The translations under genes were made by a program, and so were the position numbers. Below, piece by piece: positions 53,345 to 60,515 of a stretch of 64,000 nt of DNA; within the stretch, counting starts at the first letter, position 1, and every line of letters starts with the position of its first letter. Source of the DNA: CALKJU01 sp035326425 (GTDB lineage: Bacteria > Pseudomonadota > Alphaproteobacteria > Geminicoccales > Geminicoccaceae); contig DAOLFG010000004.1 of assembly GCA_035326425.1 (NCBI GenBank), positions 62,001 through 126,000 of the forward strand, in the 5' to 3' direction. The notes beneath the pieces were generated by a model. That model worked only from the letters and a program-made list of their open reading frames with translations. It was not told where the DNA came from and made no database searches.

Positions 53345-54748
53345 TCAGACCTGGAGATCGAGCAGACGGCTCGACGGGGTGGTCGGGAGGGCAACGGCTG
53401 GCAGGTCCGCCGAGCGACCCGTCGCCGTCCACGACGACCGGGCCGGTTCGCGACGCTGCTGCGGCGTCTGGCCGTCGCGGCGGAGATCGAAGGTCAGCGC
53501 GTCGGGCGCCAGGTCGAGGCCGGCGGTTTCCAGGGCGCGCTCGAGCACCGAGGCGTCGCGCTGGATCAGATCGAGCGTCGAGGGCAGCTCGGCCGCGATG
53601 TGCGCCCGCGCATGTCCCTCGTCGTCCAGCTCGATCTCGATCTCGACCTCGCCGAGCTCCTCGGGGCTCAGCGAGACCACCAGCGTCTCGCCGCCGGAGA
53701 GCCGGCGGCTGAGATGCACGGCGACCTGCGATGCCGGTGCCTCGGGCACATGGGATGGGGCGGCGTGGCCGGGCGTCGCGGCGACGTCGCCGTCGCTGCC
53801 GGCGGCCGGCAGCGTCTCGCCGCCCGGCATCGGCAGCGCGGCATCGGTCGAGCGTGCCACGTCGGCCGCCGGAGCCGTCACCTCCGCCCGGGCGGCCGGC
53901 AGCTCTGCCCGGTCCGTGGGAGCGCCGTTGGTGGCGGCGGGCCGCTCGACCCTCGGGGACCCGGCGGCAGTCGAGGTCGAGCCGGTCGGACCATCGGCCG
54001 GCGTCGCCTCGACGGCACGCCGCTCGACGGATCGCGGCCGCCGGGCACCGCTGGCGGCGGGGGGCCTGGCAGTCTCCGCCTCCTCGGGGGCGGCGGCGGG
54101 CTCGACGCTGGACTCCAGGGCCGCCACCGGCCCCGAGGCCGCCGTCATAGCGCCGTCCCGCGTCGAGGCCGGCTCGGCCGTCGACGAGGGCATGGCCGCT
54201 CCGGCCACCTCCGCGGACTCGCTCGGCGTGGCGCCGGCTGCCGGCACCGTCGTCGCGGGCTGTACCGACGCCTCGACCACCTCGCGTGTCGGGACCGGCA
54301 CCGACACCCGGATCGGAGCCGGCTGCGCGGCATCGGCCGGGAGCGCCCCGGCCCCCGGAACGGCCGCGGCCGAGGTCGCCGCGGGCGCGGCCTCCGCGGT
54401 CGGCGCATCGTTGTCCCGCGCGGGCGCCGGGTCGGACAGCACGACCACCATCGCGCCGGCGAGCGCCAGGGCAGACACGGCACCATCGACGGGAGCCGCC
54501 TGCTCCGGGCCGGTGGGCTCGTCGGCCTCCGCCGCGCTCGCCTCCGTCGTCTTCGCCACTGCCGCGGCATGCGGCTTTGCCGCCATCGGCCGGACGCCGC
54601 CCACCGGGCTCGCCACGGCTTCCGCGGGCATGGCGGCCGCGGCATCGACGCCCAGCCCCATCAGGAGCTCGGCGAAGCCTCCGGGCATGGCGGCGGCAAG
54701 GCCGCCCGAAAGCGGCAAGGACGAGGTCTGGGGGGCCGATACCTGCAT
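53345..54748 (-). CDS. fliK: flagellar hook-length control protein FliK
   Basis: Up to 467 residues. A long Ala/Pro/Thr-rich ruler region (about 60-330) is followed by the C-terminal Flg_hook domain: LVVSLSPEELGEVEIEIELDDEGHARAHIAAE (LxPxxLGxVxVxL pattern). It measures hook length and triggers the export switch through FlhB. The coordinates use the first ATG, but a good sigma-54 promoter ends only about 2 nt before it. The real start may be a downstream ATG at 54688 or 54661, which would shorten the protein by 20-29 residues. Confidence 0.88.
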   Translation of the reverse strand: MQVSAPQTSSLPLSGGLAAAMPGGFAELLMGLGVDAAAAMPAEAVASPVGGVRPMAAKPHAAAVAKTTEASAAEADEPTGPEQAAPVDGAVSALALAGAMVVVLSDPAPARDNDAPTAEAAPAATSAAAVPGAGALPADAAQPAPIRVSVPVPTREVVEASVQPATTVPAAGATPSESAEVAGAAMPSSTAEPASTRDGAMTAASGPVAALESSVEPAAAPEEAETARPPAASGARRPRSVERRAVEATPADGPTGSTSTAAGSPRVERPAATNGAPTDRAELPAARAEVTAPAADVARSTDAALPMPGGETLPAAGSDGDVAATPGHAAPSHVPEAPASQVAVHLSRRLSGGETLVVSLSPEELGEVEIEIELDDEGHARAHIAAELPSTLDLIQRDASVLERALETAGLDLAPDALTFDLRRDGQTPQQRREPARSSWTATGRSADLPAVALPTTPSSRLLDLQV

Positions 54749-54760
54749 GGCCCCACCGAA

Positions 54761-54776
54761 TGCAACGGCGATGCCA
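54761..54776 (-). promoter_or_regulatory. sigma-54 promoter before fliK-flgD-flgE
   Basis: Read on the minus strand: TGGCATC, four bases, TTGCA. The -24 GG (54775-54774) and -12 GC (54763-54762) have the exact 10-bp spacing, and 10 of 12 consensus positions match. Transcription would start near 54750. FlbD, encoded in the window, is the likely activator. Confidence 0.75.
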
Positions 54777-54811
54777 ACTGCAGAATCATAACTGGATCAA
54801 TGAGTTGGCAT
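54771..54811. repeat. 9-bp inverted repeat around the fliK promoter
   Basis: ATGCCAACT (54771-54779) and AGTTGGCAT (54803-54811) are exact inverted copies, 23 nt apart. The right-most arm faces away from fliK; the left one contains the -24 element of the sigma-54 promoter. It may be an activator site or an accidental pair of -24-like sequences. Confidence 0.5.
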
Positions 54812-54849
54812 GATGCCGGCCGGTGCCGCCACCGGCAAATCTTGCCGCC

Positions 54850-54872
54850 CACCCGGCAGGAACGGCCGGGTG
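54850..54872 (-). terminator. terminator-like hairpin after dksA
   Basis: CACCCGGC (54850-54857), 7-nt loop, GCCGGGTG (54865-54872), an exact 8-bp GC-rich stem that begins two bases after the dksA stop on the minus strand. No T run follows. Confidence 0.5.
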
Positions 54873-54874
54873 TT

Positions 54875-55291
54875 CTAGTCCTCGCGGTAGGTCTTCTCGC
54901 GCCGTTCGTGACGCTGCTGGGCCTCGATGCTCAAGGTCGCGATCGGCCGCGCCTCCAGCCGTTTCAGGCCGATCGGCTCCTGGGTCTCCTCGCAATAGCC
55001 ATAGGAGCCGTCCTCGATGCGCCTGAGCGCGGCGTCGATCTTGCTCAGCAGCTTGCGCTCGCGGTCGCGCGTCCGGAGCTGGAAGTTGCGCGCCATCTCG
55101 GCCGACGCCCAGTCGGTCGCGTCCGGCAGCCGCGTATCCTCTTCCTTGAGCTGCTGCAGTGTCAGGTCGGAACCGCGAAGTATGTCCTCGCGCCAGGAAG
55201 TCAATTTGCGTCGGAAATACTCGATCTGGCGCGGATTCATGTAGGGCTCGTCCTCGGTAGGGCGATATTCCTCCACCATTACCTCCGACAT
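54875..55291 (-). CDS. dksA: RNA polymerase-binding transcription factor DksA
   Basis: 138 residues. The N-terminal globular part and coiled coil (FRRKLTSWREDILRGSDLTLQQLKEE) carry the coil-tip aspartates in LPDATDWASAEM. The C-terminal element GYCEETQEPIGLKRLEARPIATLSIEAQ has only one of the four zinc cysteines, as in DksA of several alphaproteobacteria, and may therefore be zinc-independent. DksA works with ppGpp to repress stable-RNA promoters. GGAGG-like sequence precedes the ATG. It closes the run of minus-strand flagellar genes. Confidence 0.94.
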   Translation of the reverse strand: MSEVMVEEYRPTEDEPYMNPRQIEYFRRKLTSWREDILRGSDLTLQQLKEEDTRLPDATDWASAEMARNFQLRTRDRERKLLSKIDAALRRIEDGSYGYCEETQEPIGLKRLEARPIATLSIEAQQRHERREKTYRED

Positions 55292-55477
55292 GAACCCTCC
55301 TGGCCGAAAAACAACGCAGGCCCCGACAGGTCGGGACCGCCACGATCCGGCTGGCCCTCGCCGACGCCGGCGTGCATACCCCAAGCGTGCATCGCCGCGC
55401 AACCGCAAGCTTTCGCTTGACGGCGCACTAACCTACTACAATGCAACGGCTTTCATCATCGGGCGCGACGGCGGGGC

Positions 55478-56245
55478 TCAGCCATGCCCCGCAGCACAGT
55501 CGGAGCGCCGCGGAATCGCCAGGCGATCCAGTCGGGCGGCCATCGCATCGTAGAGCAGCAGCGTGCCCGACAGCGAGCCCGCTCCGCCCAGCAGCTCCTT
55601 GACCACCTCCACCACCTGCAGGCAGCCGACCACCCCGGCCGCCGGGCCCAGCACGCCGCCCTGGGCGCAGGACGGCAGCGCCCGTGTCGACGGCTCCTCG
55701 GGAAACAGGCAGCGCAGGCACGGGTGCGGGGCGCCGAGGTGCGGCTTGAAGGTCGTGAGCTGGCCGTCCACGCCCTGCACCGAGGCGCTGACCAGCGTGC
55801 GGCCCAGCCGCAGGCAGGCATCCTGCACCGCCGCCCGCGTGGCGAAGCTGTCGCTGCCGTCGGCGACGATGTCGTAGCCCTCGACCAGATCCGCGGCGTT
55901 GGCGGCACCGAGCCGGACGAGATGCGGCACGACCCGGCAGTCGGGCGCCAGCCCGGCCAGCCTCGCCCGCGCGCTCTCGACCTTCGGCTGCCCGATGCCG
56001 TCGAGGCCGTGCAGGACCTGGCGGTGCAGGTTCGACGCCTCGACGACATCGTCGTCGACGACGCCCAGGACGCCGATGCCGGCGGCGGCGAGATAGAGCA
56101 GCAGCGGCGAGCCCAGCCCGCCGGCGCCGATCACCAGCACGCGCGCCCGCAGCAGCCGCGCCTGGCCGATTCCGCCGATCTCCGGCAGCACGATGTGGCG
56201 GGCATAGCGCCGCACCTGCTCGTCGCTCAGCTCGATCCCGCTCAT
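55478..56245 (-). CDS. moeB: HesA/MoeB/ThiF family adenylyltransferase
   Basis: 255 residues. ATP-binding GAGGLGSPLLLYLAAAGIG with the following DDDVVEASNLHRQVLH is the E1-like adenylation site. The Cys pair of the zinc site is CLRCLF; the second pair near the C-terminus is represented by a single Cys in SDCAAGHG. The sequence SCAQGGVLGPAAGVVG is the usual MoeB/ThiF segment. It adenylates the C-terminal Gly of MoaD or ThiS for sulfur transfer. It is divergent from fhlB, with a CtrA-like box between them. Confidence 0.9.
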   Translation of the reverse strand: MSGIELSDEQVRRYARHIVLPEIGGIGQARLLRARVLVIGAGGLGSPLLLYLAAAGIGVLGVVDDDVVEASNLHRQVLHGLDGIGQPKVESARARLAGLAPDCRVVPHLVRLGAANAADLVEGYDIVADGSDSFATRAAVQDACLRLGRTLVSASVQGVDGQLTTFKPHLGAPHPCLRCLFPEEPSTRALPSCAQGGVLGPAAGVVGCLQVVEVVKELLGGAGSLSGTLLLYDAMAARLDRLAIPRRSDCAAGHG

Positions 56246-56279
56246 CGCTGCCCCTTCCAGGCGTGCCGGGTGCCGGCCG

Positions 56280-56298
56280 TCAACGCTCCGTTAACCAT
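56280..56298 (+). promoter_or_regulatory. CtrA-box candidate upstream of fhlB-fliO-fliP
   Basis: TCAA-N7-TTAACCAT: the right half TTAACCAT is the extended CtrA half-site, the left half has one mismatch. It is 49-67 nt before the fhlB GTG start and 35 nt from moeB. It would place the fhlB-fliP group in the CtrA-controlled flagellar class. Confidence 0.65.
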
Positions 56299-56346
56299 CG
56301 GCCTCCATGCTCGCCGCTGCCGGCAATACGGCGAGCGGAACTGCCA

Positions 56347-56661
56347 GTGATCGAGCATCGGCACAAGCCAGTCGCGATAGCCCTCCGCCACGAGCGGGTG
56401 GACGGGCCGCCGCCGGTGGTCGTGGCGAAGGGCCAGGGCCGGATCGCCGAGCACATCCTCGGTCTCGCGCACGCGCACGGCATCGAGGTCCGCGAGGACG
56501 CCGACCTCGTGCAGGTCCTGGAGAAACTGGAGGTCGGCAGCAGCATACCGCCGCTGGCCTTCGCCGCGGTCGCGGAGATCCTGGCCTGTCTCTACCGGCG
56601 CAACGCCGAGCTGGCGGCAGCCCACGGCAACAACCGACGTCCGGCGCCCGCCGGCGAATGA
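56347..56661 (+). CDS. fhlB: FlhB C-terminal-domain homologue (FhlB, EscU/YscU family)
   Basis: 104 residues. KPVAIALRHERVDGPPPVVVAKGQGRIAEHIL matches the cytoplasmic domain of FlhB just after its NPTH cleavage site, without the membrane part. Full FlhB is not in the window. Homologues called FhlB influence export switching and partly replace the FlhB C-terminus in some bacteria. Start GTG; the frame extends upstream without a good start. Its stop overlaps the next start (ATGA). Confidence 0.83.
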   Translation: MIEHRHKPVAIALRHERVDGPPPVVVAKGQGRIAEHILGLAHAHGIEVREDADLVQVLEKLEVGSSIPPLAFAAVAEILACLYRRNAELAAAHGNNRRPAPAGE

Positions 56662-57011
56662 GCATGGATGCGACGATGCAGCGACCTTCCATCGACGAGC
56701 CGATCGCACAGCAGGCCTCCGGGCTGGCCGCCGTCATCGCCGCCGCCGAGGCGCGGGCCGCCGCCGGCGATGCCGTCGACCTCGCCGGCCTCGCCACGCT
56801 GATCGACCAGCTGGCCAGCCGGACGGCGTCGGCCGATGCCGAGAGCCGGCGCAAGGCCAGGGCCTCGCTGATGGCGCTGCTGGCGGGCGCCTCCTCGCTC
56901 GTCGACACGCTCGACCGCCAGTCGGACGAGCTGCGCGGCCAGCTCGTGACGATGCGCCGCGGACGCACCGCCGGCCGGGCCTATCGCAGCTCCGCCAGCC
57001 TTCAACGATGA
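56658..57011 (+). CDS. small alpha-helical flagellar-operon protein of unknown function
   Basis: 117 residues, almost entirely helical and Ala-rich (AAVIAAAEARAAAGDAVDLAGL, then SRRKARASLMALLAGASSLVDTLDRQSDELRGQL). It has no membrane segment. The helical-hairpin look and the position between fhlB and fliO fit a small export chaperone like FliT or FlgN, but I see no diagnostic motif. It overlaps both neighbours by ATGA. Confidence 0.6.
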   Translation: MSMDATMQRPSIDEPIAQQASGLAAVIAAAEARAAAGDAVDLAGLATLIDQLASRTASADAESRRKARASLMALLAGASSLVDTLDRQSDELRGQLVTMRRGRTAGRAYRSSASLQR

Positions 57012-57304
57012 GCGCCACGCCCGACTATCTCCAGGCGGTGCTGGCCCTGGCCTTCGTGCTGGGCCTGCTGCTGGTGGCGGCGGCGGCCCTGTCGCGCTGG
57101 CGCGGCCGGCTGCCTGGGCTCGCCGCCGGCGGGCGCCTCGGCATCGTCGAGACCCGCGGCCTGGACCAGCGCAACCGGCTGGTGCTGATCCGCTGGGACG
57201 GGGCCGAGCACCTGCTGCTGGTCGGGCAAGGCACCTCCCGGGTGATCGCATCGAAGCCGGCGGAGCCGCTCGCCGAGGCACCGGAACAGATGGTGGAAGC
57301 ATGA
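57008..57304 (+). CDS. fliO: flagellar biosynthesis protein FliO
   Basis: 98 residues: one membrane helix (about residues 9-30, AVLALAFVLGLLLVAAAALS) and a small cytoplasmic beta domain with RLGIVETRGLDQRNRLVLIRWDGAEHLLLVG, the FliO/FliZ pattern. It helps FliP assemble. ATGA overlaps on both sides; fliP follows. Confidence 0.9.
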   Translation: MSATPDYLQAVLALAFVLGLLLVAAAALSRWRGRLPGLAAGGRLGIVETRGLDQRNRLVLIRWDGAEHLLLVGQGTSRVIASKPAEPLAEAPEQMVEA

Positions 57305-58035
57305 TGCGGCGCGCGGGCTGTTGGCTCCTCGTCTCGACCGCCCTGCTGGCGGCCGGTCCGGCGGCGGCGCAGTCGATCAGCCTCGACCTCGGCTCCGGCG
57401 GCGTCACCGGCCAGATCGTCAGGCTGGTGCTGCTGCTCACCGTGCTGAGCCTGGCGCCCTCCATCCTGGTGATGGTCACCTCGTTCACCCGCATCGTCAT
57501 CGTGCTGTCGTTCCTGCGCACCGCCATCGGCCTGCAGCAGACACCGCCCAACGCCGTTCTGGTGAGCCTGGCCCTCTTCCTCACCGCCTTCGTCATGGCG
57601 CCGACGCTGGAGACCAGCTGGCGCGACGGCATCAAGCCGCTGATCGAGGAGTCGATCGACGAGGCCACGGCGCTGGAGAAGGCCAGCGCACCCTTGCGCG
57701 GATTCATGCTGCAGCAAGTGCGCGGCAAGGATCTGGAGCTGTTCGTCGACCTCTCCGGCATCGAGCCTCCCGAGCAGGTCGAGGCGATGCCGCTGCGCGT
57801 GCTGGTGCCGGCCTTCATGATCAGCGAGCTGCGCCGCGCCTTCGAGATCGGCTTCCTGATCTTCGTGCCCTTCCTGATCATCGACATGGTGGTGGCGGCG
57901 ATCCTGATGTCGCTCGGCATGATGATGCTGCCGCCGGTGATGATCTCCCTGCCCTTCAAGCTGATCTTCTTCGTGCTGGTCGACGGCTGGTTCCTCGTCG
58001 TCGGCAGCCTGGTGCAGAGCTTCTCCACCGGCTGA
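57301..58035 (+). CDS. fliP: flagellar export gate protein FliP
   Basis: 244 residues. A cleavable signal (LLVSTALLAAGPAAAQ) precedes about four helices. The family motifs are intact: VMVTSFTRIVIVLSFLRTAIGLQQTPPN and, near the end, GFLIFVPFLIIDMVVAAILMSLGMMMLPPVMISLPFKL (two pieces of the FliP signatures). FliP pentamer with FliQ and FliR forms the export gate; neither fliQ nor fliR follows here. Confidence 0.97.
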   Translation: MMRRAGCWLLVSTALLAAGPAAAQSISLDLGSGGVTGQIVRLVLLLTVLSLAPSILVMVTSFTRIVIVLSFLRTAIGLQQTPPNAVLVSLALFLTAFVMAPTLETSWRDGIKPLIEESIDEATALEKASAPLRGFMLQQVRGKDLELFVDLSGIEPPEQVEAMPLRVLVPAFMISELRRAFEIGFLIFVPFLIIDMVVAAILMSLGMMMLPPVMISLPFKLIFFVLVDGWFLVVGSLVQSFSTG

Positions 58036-58084
58036 CGCGGCCGGCCCGGCGCGCTAGATGCTGTCCCATCAGGGAGGCAGGGCC

Positions 58085-59464
58085 ATGACCACGGCACTCG
58101 ACGCCGCACTCGCGCAACTCCGCGGCCTGCTCGGCGACCGGCTAACCACCAGCGCAGCGATCCGCGAGCAGCACGGCCGCGGCGAAGGGCTGCACGCCCC
58201 CATGCCGCCGGACGCCGTGGCCTTCGCCCGCTCGACCGAGGAGGTGGCGCGCATCGTCTCGATCTGCGCCGCGCAGCGCCAGCCGGTGATCGCCTTCGCC
58301 GCCGGCACCTCGCTGGAGGGCCATGTCGCCGCCCCGCGCGGCGGCGTCTCGATCGACCTCAACGCCCTCGACCGCATCGTCGAGGTCAATGCCGACGATC
58401 TCGACTGCCGGGTCGAGGCCGGGGTCAGGCGCAAGCAGCTCAACCAGTACCTGCGCGACACCGGCCTGTTCTTCCCGATCGACCCCGGTGCCGATGCCAG
58501 CATCGGCGGCATGACGGCGACCCGTGCCTCCGGCACCAACGCGGTGCGCTACGGCACGATGCGCGAGAACGTGCTGGGGCTGACGGCGGTGCTGGCCGAC
58601 GGCAGCATCGTCCGCACCGGCGGCAGGGCGCGCAAATCCTCGGCCGGCTACGACCTGACGCGCCTGCTGGTCGGATCGGAGGGCACGCTCGGCATCGTCA
58701 CCGAGATCCAGCTCCGCCTGTTCGGGCAGCCGGAAGCCATTGCCGCCATCGTCTGCAGCTTCCCCGGCGTCGTGGACGCCGTCCGCGCCGTAATCGTGGC
58801 GCGCCAGGCCGAGATCCCGGTGGCGCGCATCGAGCTGCTCGACGAGGCGCAGATGCGCGGCTGCATCGCCTACGGCAAGCTGGAGGGCCAGGTCGCCGCC
58901 CCCACCCTGTTCATCGAGCTGCACGGCTCGCCGGCCTCGGTAGCCGAGCAGACCGTGCAGATGATGGAGATCGTCCGCGACCACGGCGCCATGCGGGTGG
59001 TCAGCGCCGACACGCCGGAGGAGCGATCGCGGCTGTGGCAGGCCCGGCACGACGCCTACTACGCCGCCATCTCGCTGCGCCCGGGCTGCCGCGCCTGGCC
59101 GACCGATGTCTGCGTGCCGATCTCGCGCCTGGCCGAATGCATCGAGGAGACCACGGCGGACGTCGCGGCCGCCGGCCTCCTGGCGCCGATCGTCGGCCAT
59201 GTCGGCGACGGCAACTTCCACTGCCAGTTCGTCATCGACCCCGACGACCCGGACGAGCTGCGCCGCGCCCGGGAGGTCAACAAGCGCATGGTGCGCCGCG
59301 CCATCGCCATGGGCGGCACCTGCACCGGCGAGCACGGCGTCGGCTTCGGCAAGATCGACAGCGTCGAGGAGGAGGTGGGACCGGCCATCGCGATGATGCG
59401 GGCGATCAAGCGCGCGCTCGACCCGCACGACATCCTCAATCCCGGCAAGATCGTCCGGCTCTGA
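58085..59464 (+). CDS. FAD-binding oxidoreductase, D-lactate/glycolate dehydrogenase (GlcD) family
   Basis: 459 residues. The N-terminal FAD_binding_4 domain shows PVIAFAAGTSLEGHVAAPRGGVSIDL and GGMTATRASGTNAVRYGTMRENVLG. The C-terminal FAD-oxidase domain has HVGDGNFHCQFVID and the final GTCTGEHGVGFGK. These are the D-2-hydroxyacid dehydrogenase motifs (DLD/GlcD/D2HGDH type); the acceptor is probably cytochrome c or quinone. The ATG with GGAGG 7 nt upstream is chosen over an earlier in-frame ATG. It stands alone as a gene, before the convergent deacetylase-like gene. Confidence 0.92.
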   Translation: MTTALDAALAQLRGLLGDRLTTSAAIREQHGRGEGLHAPMPPDAVAFARSTEEVARIVSICAAQRQPVIAFAAGTSLEGHVAAPRGGVSIDLNALDRIVEVNADDLDCRVEAGVRRKQLNQYLRDTGLFFPIDPGADASIGGMTATRASGTNAVRYGTMRENVLGLTAVLADGSIVRTGGRARKSSAGYDLTRLLVGSEGTLGIVTEIQLRLFGQPEAIAAIVCSFPGVVDAVRAVIVARQAEIPVARIELLDEAQMRGCIAYGKLEGQVAAPTLFIELHGSPASVAEQTVQMMEIVRDHGAMRVVSADTPEERSRLWQARHDAYYAAISLRPGCRAWPTDVCVPISRLAECIEETTADVAAAGLLAPIVGHVGDGNFHCQFVIDPDDPDELRRAREVNKRMVRRAIAMGGTCTGEHGVGFGKIDSVEEEVGPAIAMMRAIKRALDPHDILNPGKIVRL

Positions 59465-60373
59465 TCACCAGGCGGCGAGGTCGCGGGCGACCTCGTGCAG
59501 GATGGCGTGCCGCCGTGCCAGCGCCTCGAGGCTGGGCGCATAGCCGCCGCCCACGACGCAGGCCAGCGGCACGCCGCGCTGCCGGCAGGCTTCCATCACC
59601 ATGGCCTCGCGCTCGGCGAGACCGAGGTCGCTCAGCGCCAGCCGGCCCAGCCGGTCGTCCTCGTGCGGATCGACGCCGGCATTGAAGAAGGCGAGATCGG
59701 GCTTCAGCCTGTCCAGCAGCGCCGGCAGCGTGCAGCGCAGGAGGGCGAGGTAGTCGCGATCGCCGACGCCGACGTCGAGCGCGACGTCGAGATCGCCCTG
59801 CTGCTTGCGCGCCGGAAAGTTGGCCCGGCAATGCACGGAGAAGGTGAAGACACGGCGATCGCCGGCGAAGATCGCGGCGGTGCCATCCCCCTGGTGCACG
59901 TCGAGGTCGATGACCAGCACGCGGCCGACGCTGCCTTCCGCCAGCAGCACCGAGGACGCCACGGCGACATCGTTGAACACGCAAAAGCCGGTGCCGGCAT
60001 CGGCGAAGGCGTGATGGCTGCCGCCGGCGGTGTTGCAGGCCAGCCCGTGCTCCAGGGCGAGGCGGGCGGCCAGCAGCGTGCCGGCGGTGGCCGCCCGGCT
60101 GCGCAGCGCCAGCTGCGGGCTCATCGGCAGGCCGAGCCGCCGCTCCGCCTCGGCCGACATCCGCTGCTCCATCACCGCCGTCACATGCGCCGGCGAATGG
60201 GCGAGCTCGAGCCAGGCGCGCGGCGCCGGCTCGGGCACCACGACGCGATCGGCCTCCGCCAGGCCGGCCCGGCGCAGATGTGCCATCAGCGCGGCGAACT
60301 TGCCCATCGGAAACCGGTGCTCGGCCGGCAGCGGCACGGTGTAGGCCGGGTGATGGACGAGATGGGGGCGCAC
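59465..60373 (-). CDS. histone deacetylase superfamily amidohydrolase
   Basis: 302 residues of the arginase-deacetylase fold. AGGSHHAFADAGTGFCVFND gives the tandem His, and VIDLDVHQGDGTAAIF the Asp/His zinc ligands; the third ligand Asp is in NAGVDPHEDD, and the Tyr-equivalent Gly-rich stretch CVVGGGYAP near the C-terminus. Bacterial members remove acetyl groups from polyamines, acetoin-derived compounds or small amides rather than histones. The GTG start is immediately upstream of the first strand. It is divergent from the CDP-sugar genes, with an 18-bp palindrome between. Confidence 0.9.
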   Translation of the reverse strand: MRPHLVHHPAYTVPLPAEHRFPMGKFAALMAHLRRAGLAEADRVVVPEPAPRAWLELAHSPAHVTAVMEQRMSAEAERRLGLPMSPQLALRSRAATAGTLLAARLALEHGLACNTAGGSHHAFADAGTGFCVFNDVAVASSVLLAEGSVGRVLVIDLDVHQGDGTAAIFAGDRRVFTFSVHCRANFPARKQQGDLDVALDVGVGDRDYLALLRCTLPALLDRLKPDLAFFNAGVDPHEDDRLGRLALSDLGLAEREAMVMEACRQRGVPLACVVGGGYAPSLEALARRHAILHEVARDLAAW

Positions 60374-60429
60374 GGCGGCGGCTCGTAGCAGAGGCGGGCC
60401 TCGCCTGCCAGTTTTCGCGTGACACGCGA

Positions 60430-60447
60430 TTTTACATCGATGTAAAA
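60430..60447. promoter_or_regulatory. 18-bp perfect palindrome TTTTACATCGATGTAAAA (operator candidate)
   Basis: An exact 18-bp dyad in an AT-rich island between the divergent deacetylase-like gene and rfbG, 69 nt before the rfbG ATG. Its form (TTTACA-N4-TGTAAA) fits a site for a dimeric GntR-, TetR- or LacI-type regulator. No regulator gene is adjacent. TATGGTTGA follows 5 nt later. Confidence 0.75.
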
Positions 60448-60515
60448 ACCATATGGTTGATCGTCCTCCAGTTCGCCCCGGCGAACCTCGATCCACCGTC
60501 GCGCGCGAGGGACGC

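Noticed and set aside
55414..55442. Plus-strand sigma-70 promoter (TTGACG ... TACAAT) upstream of moeB's 3' end
   Set aside because: The spacer is only 14 nt and no plus-strand gene follows; the genes on both sides are on the minus strand.
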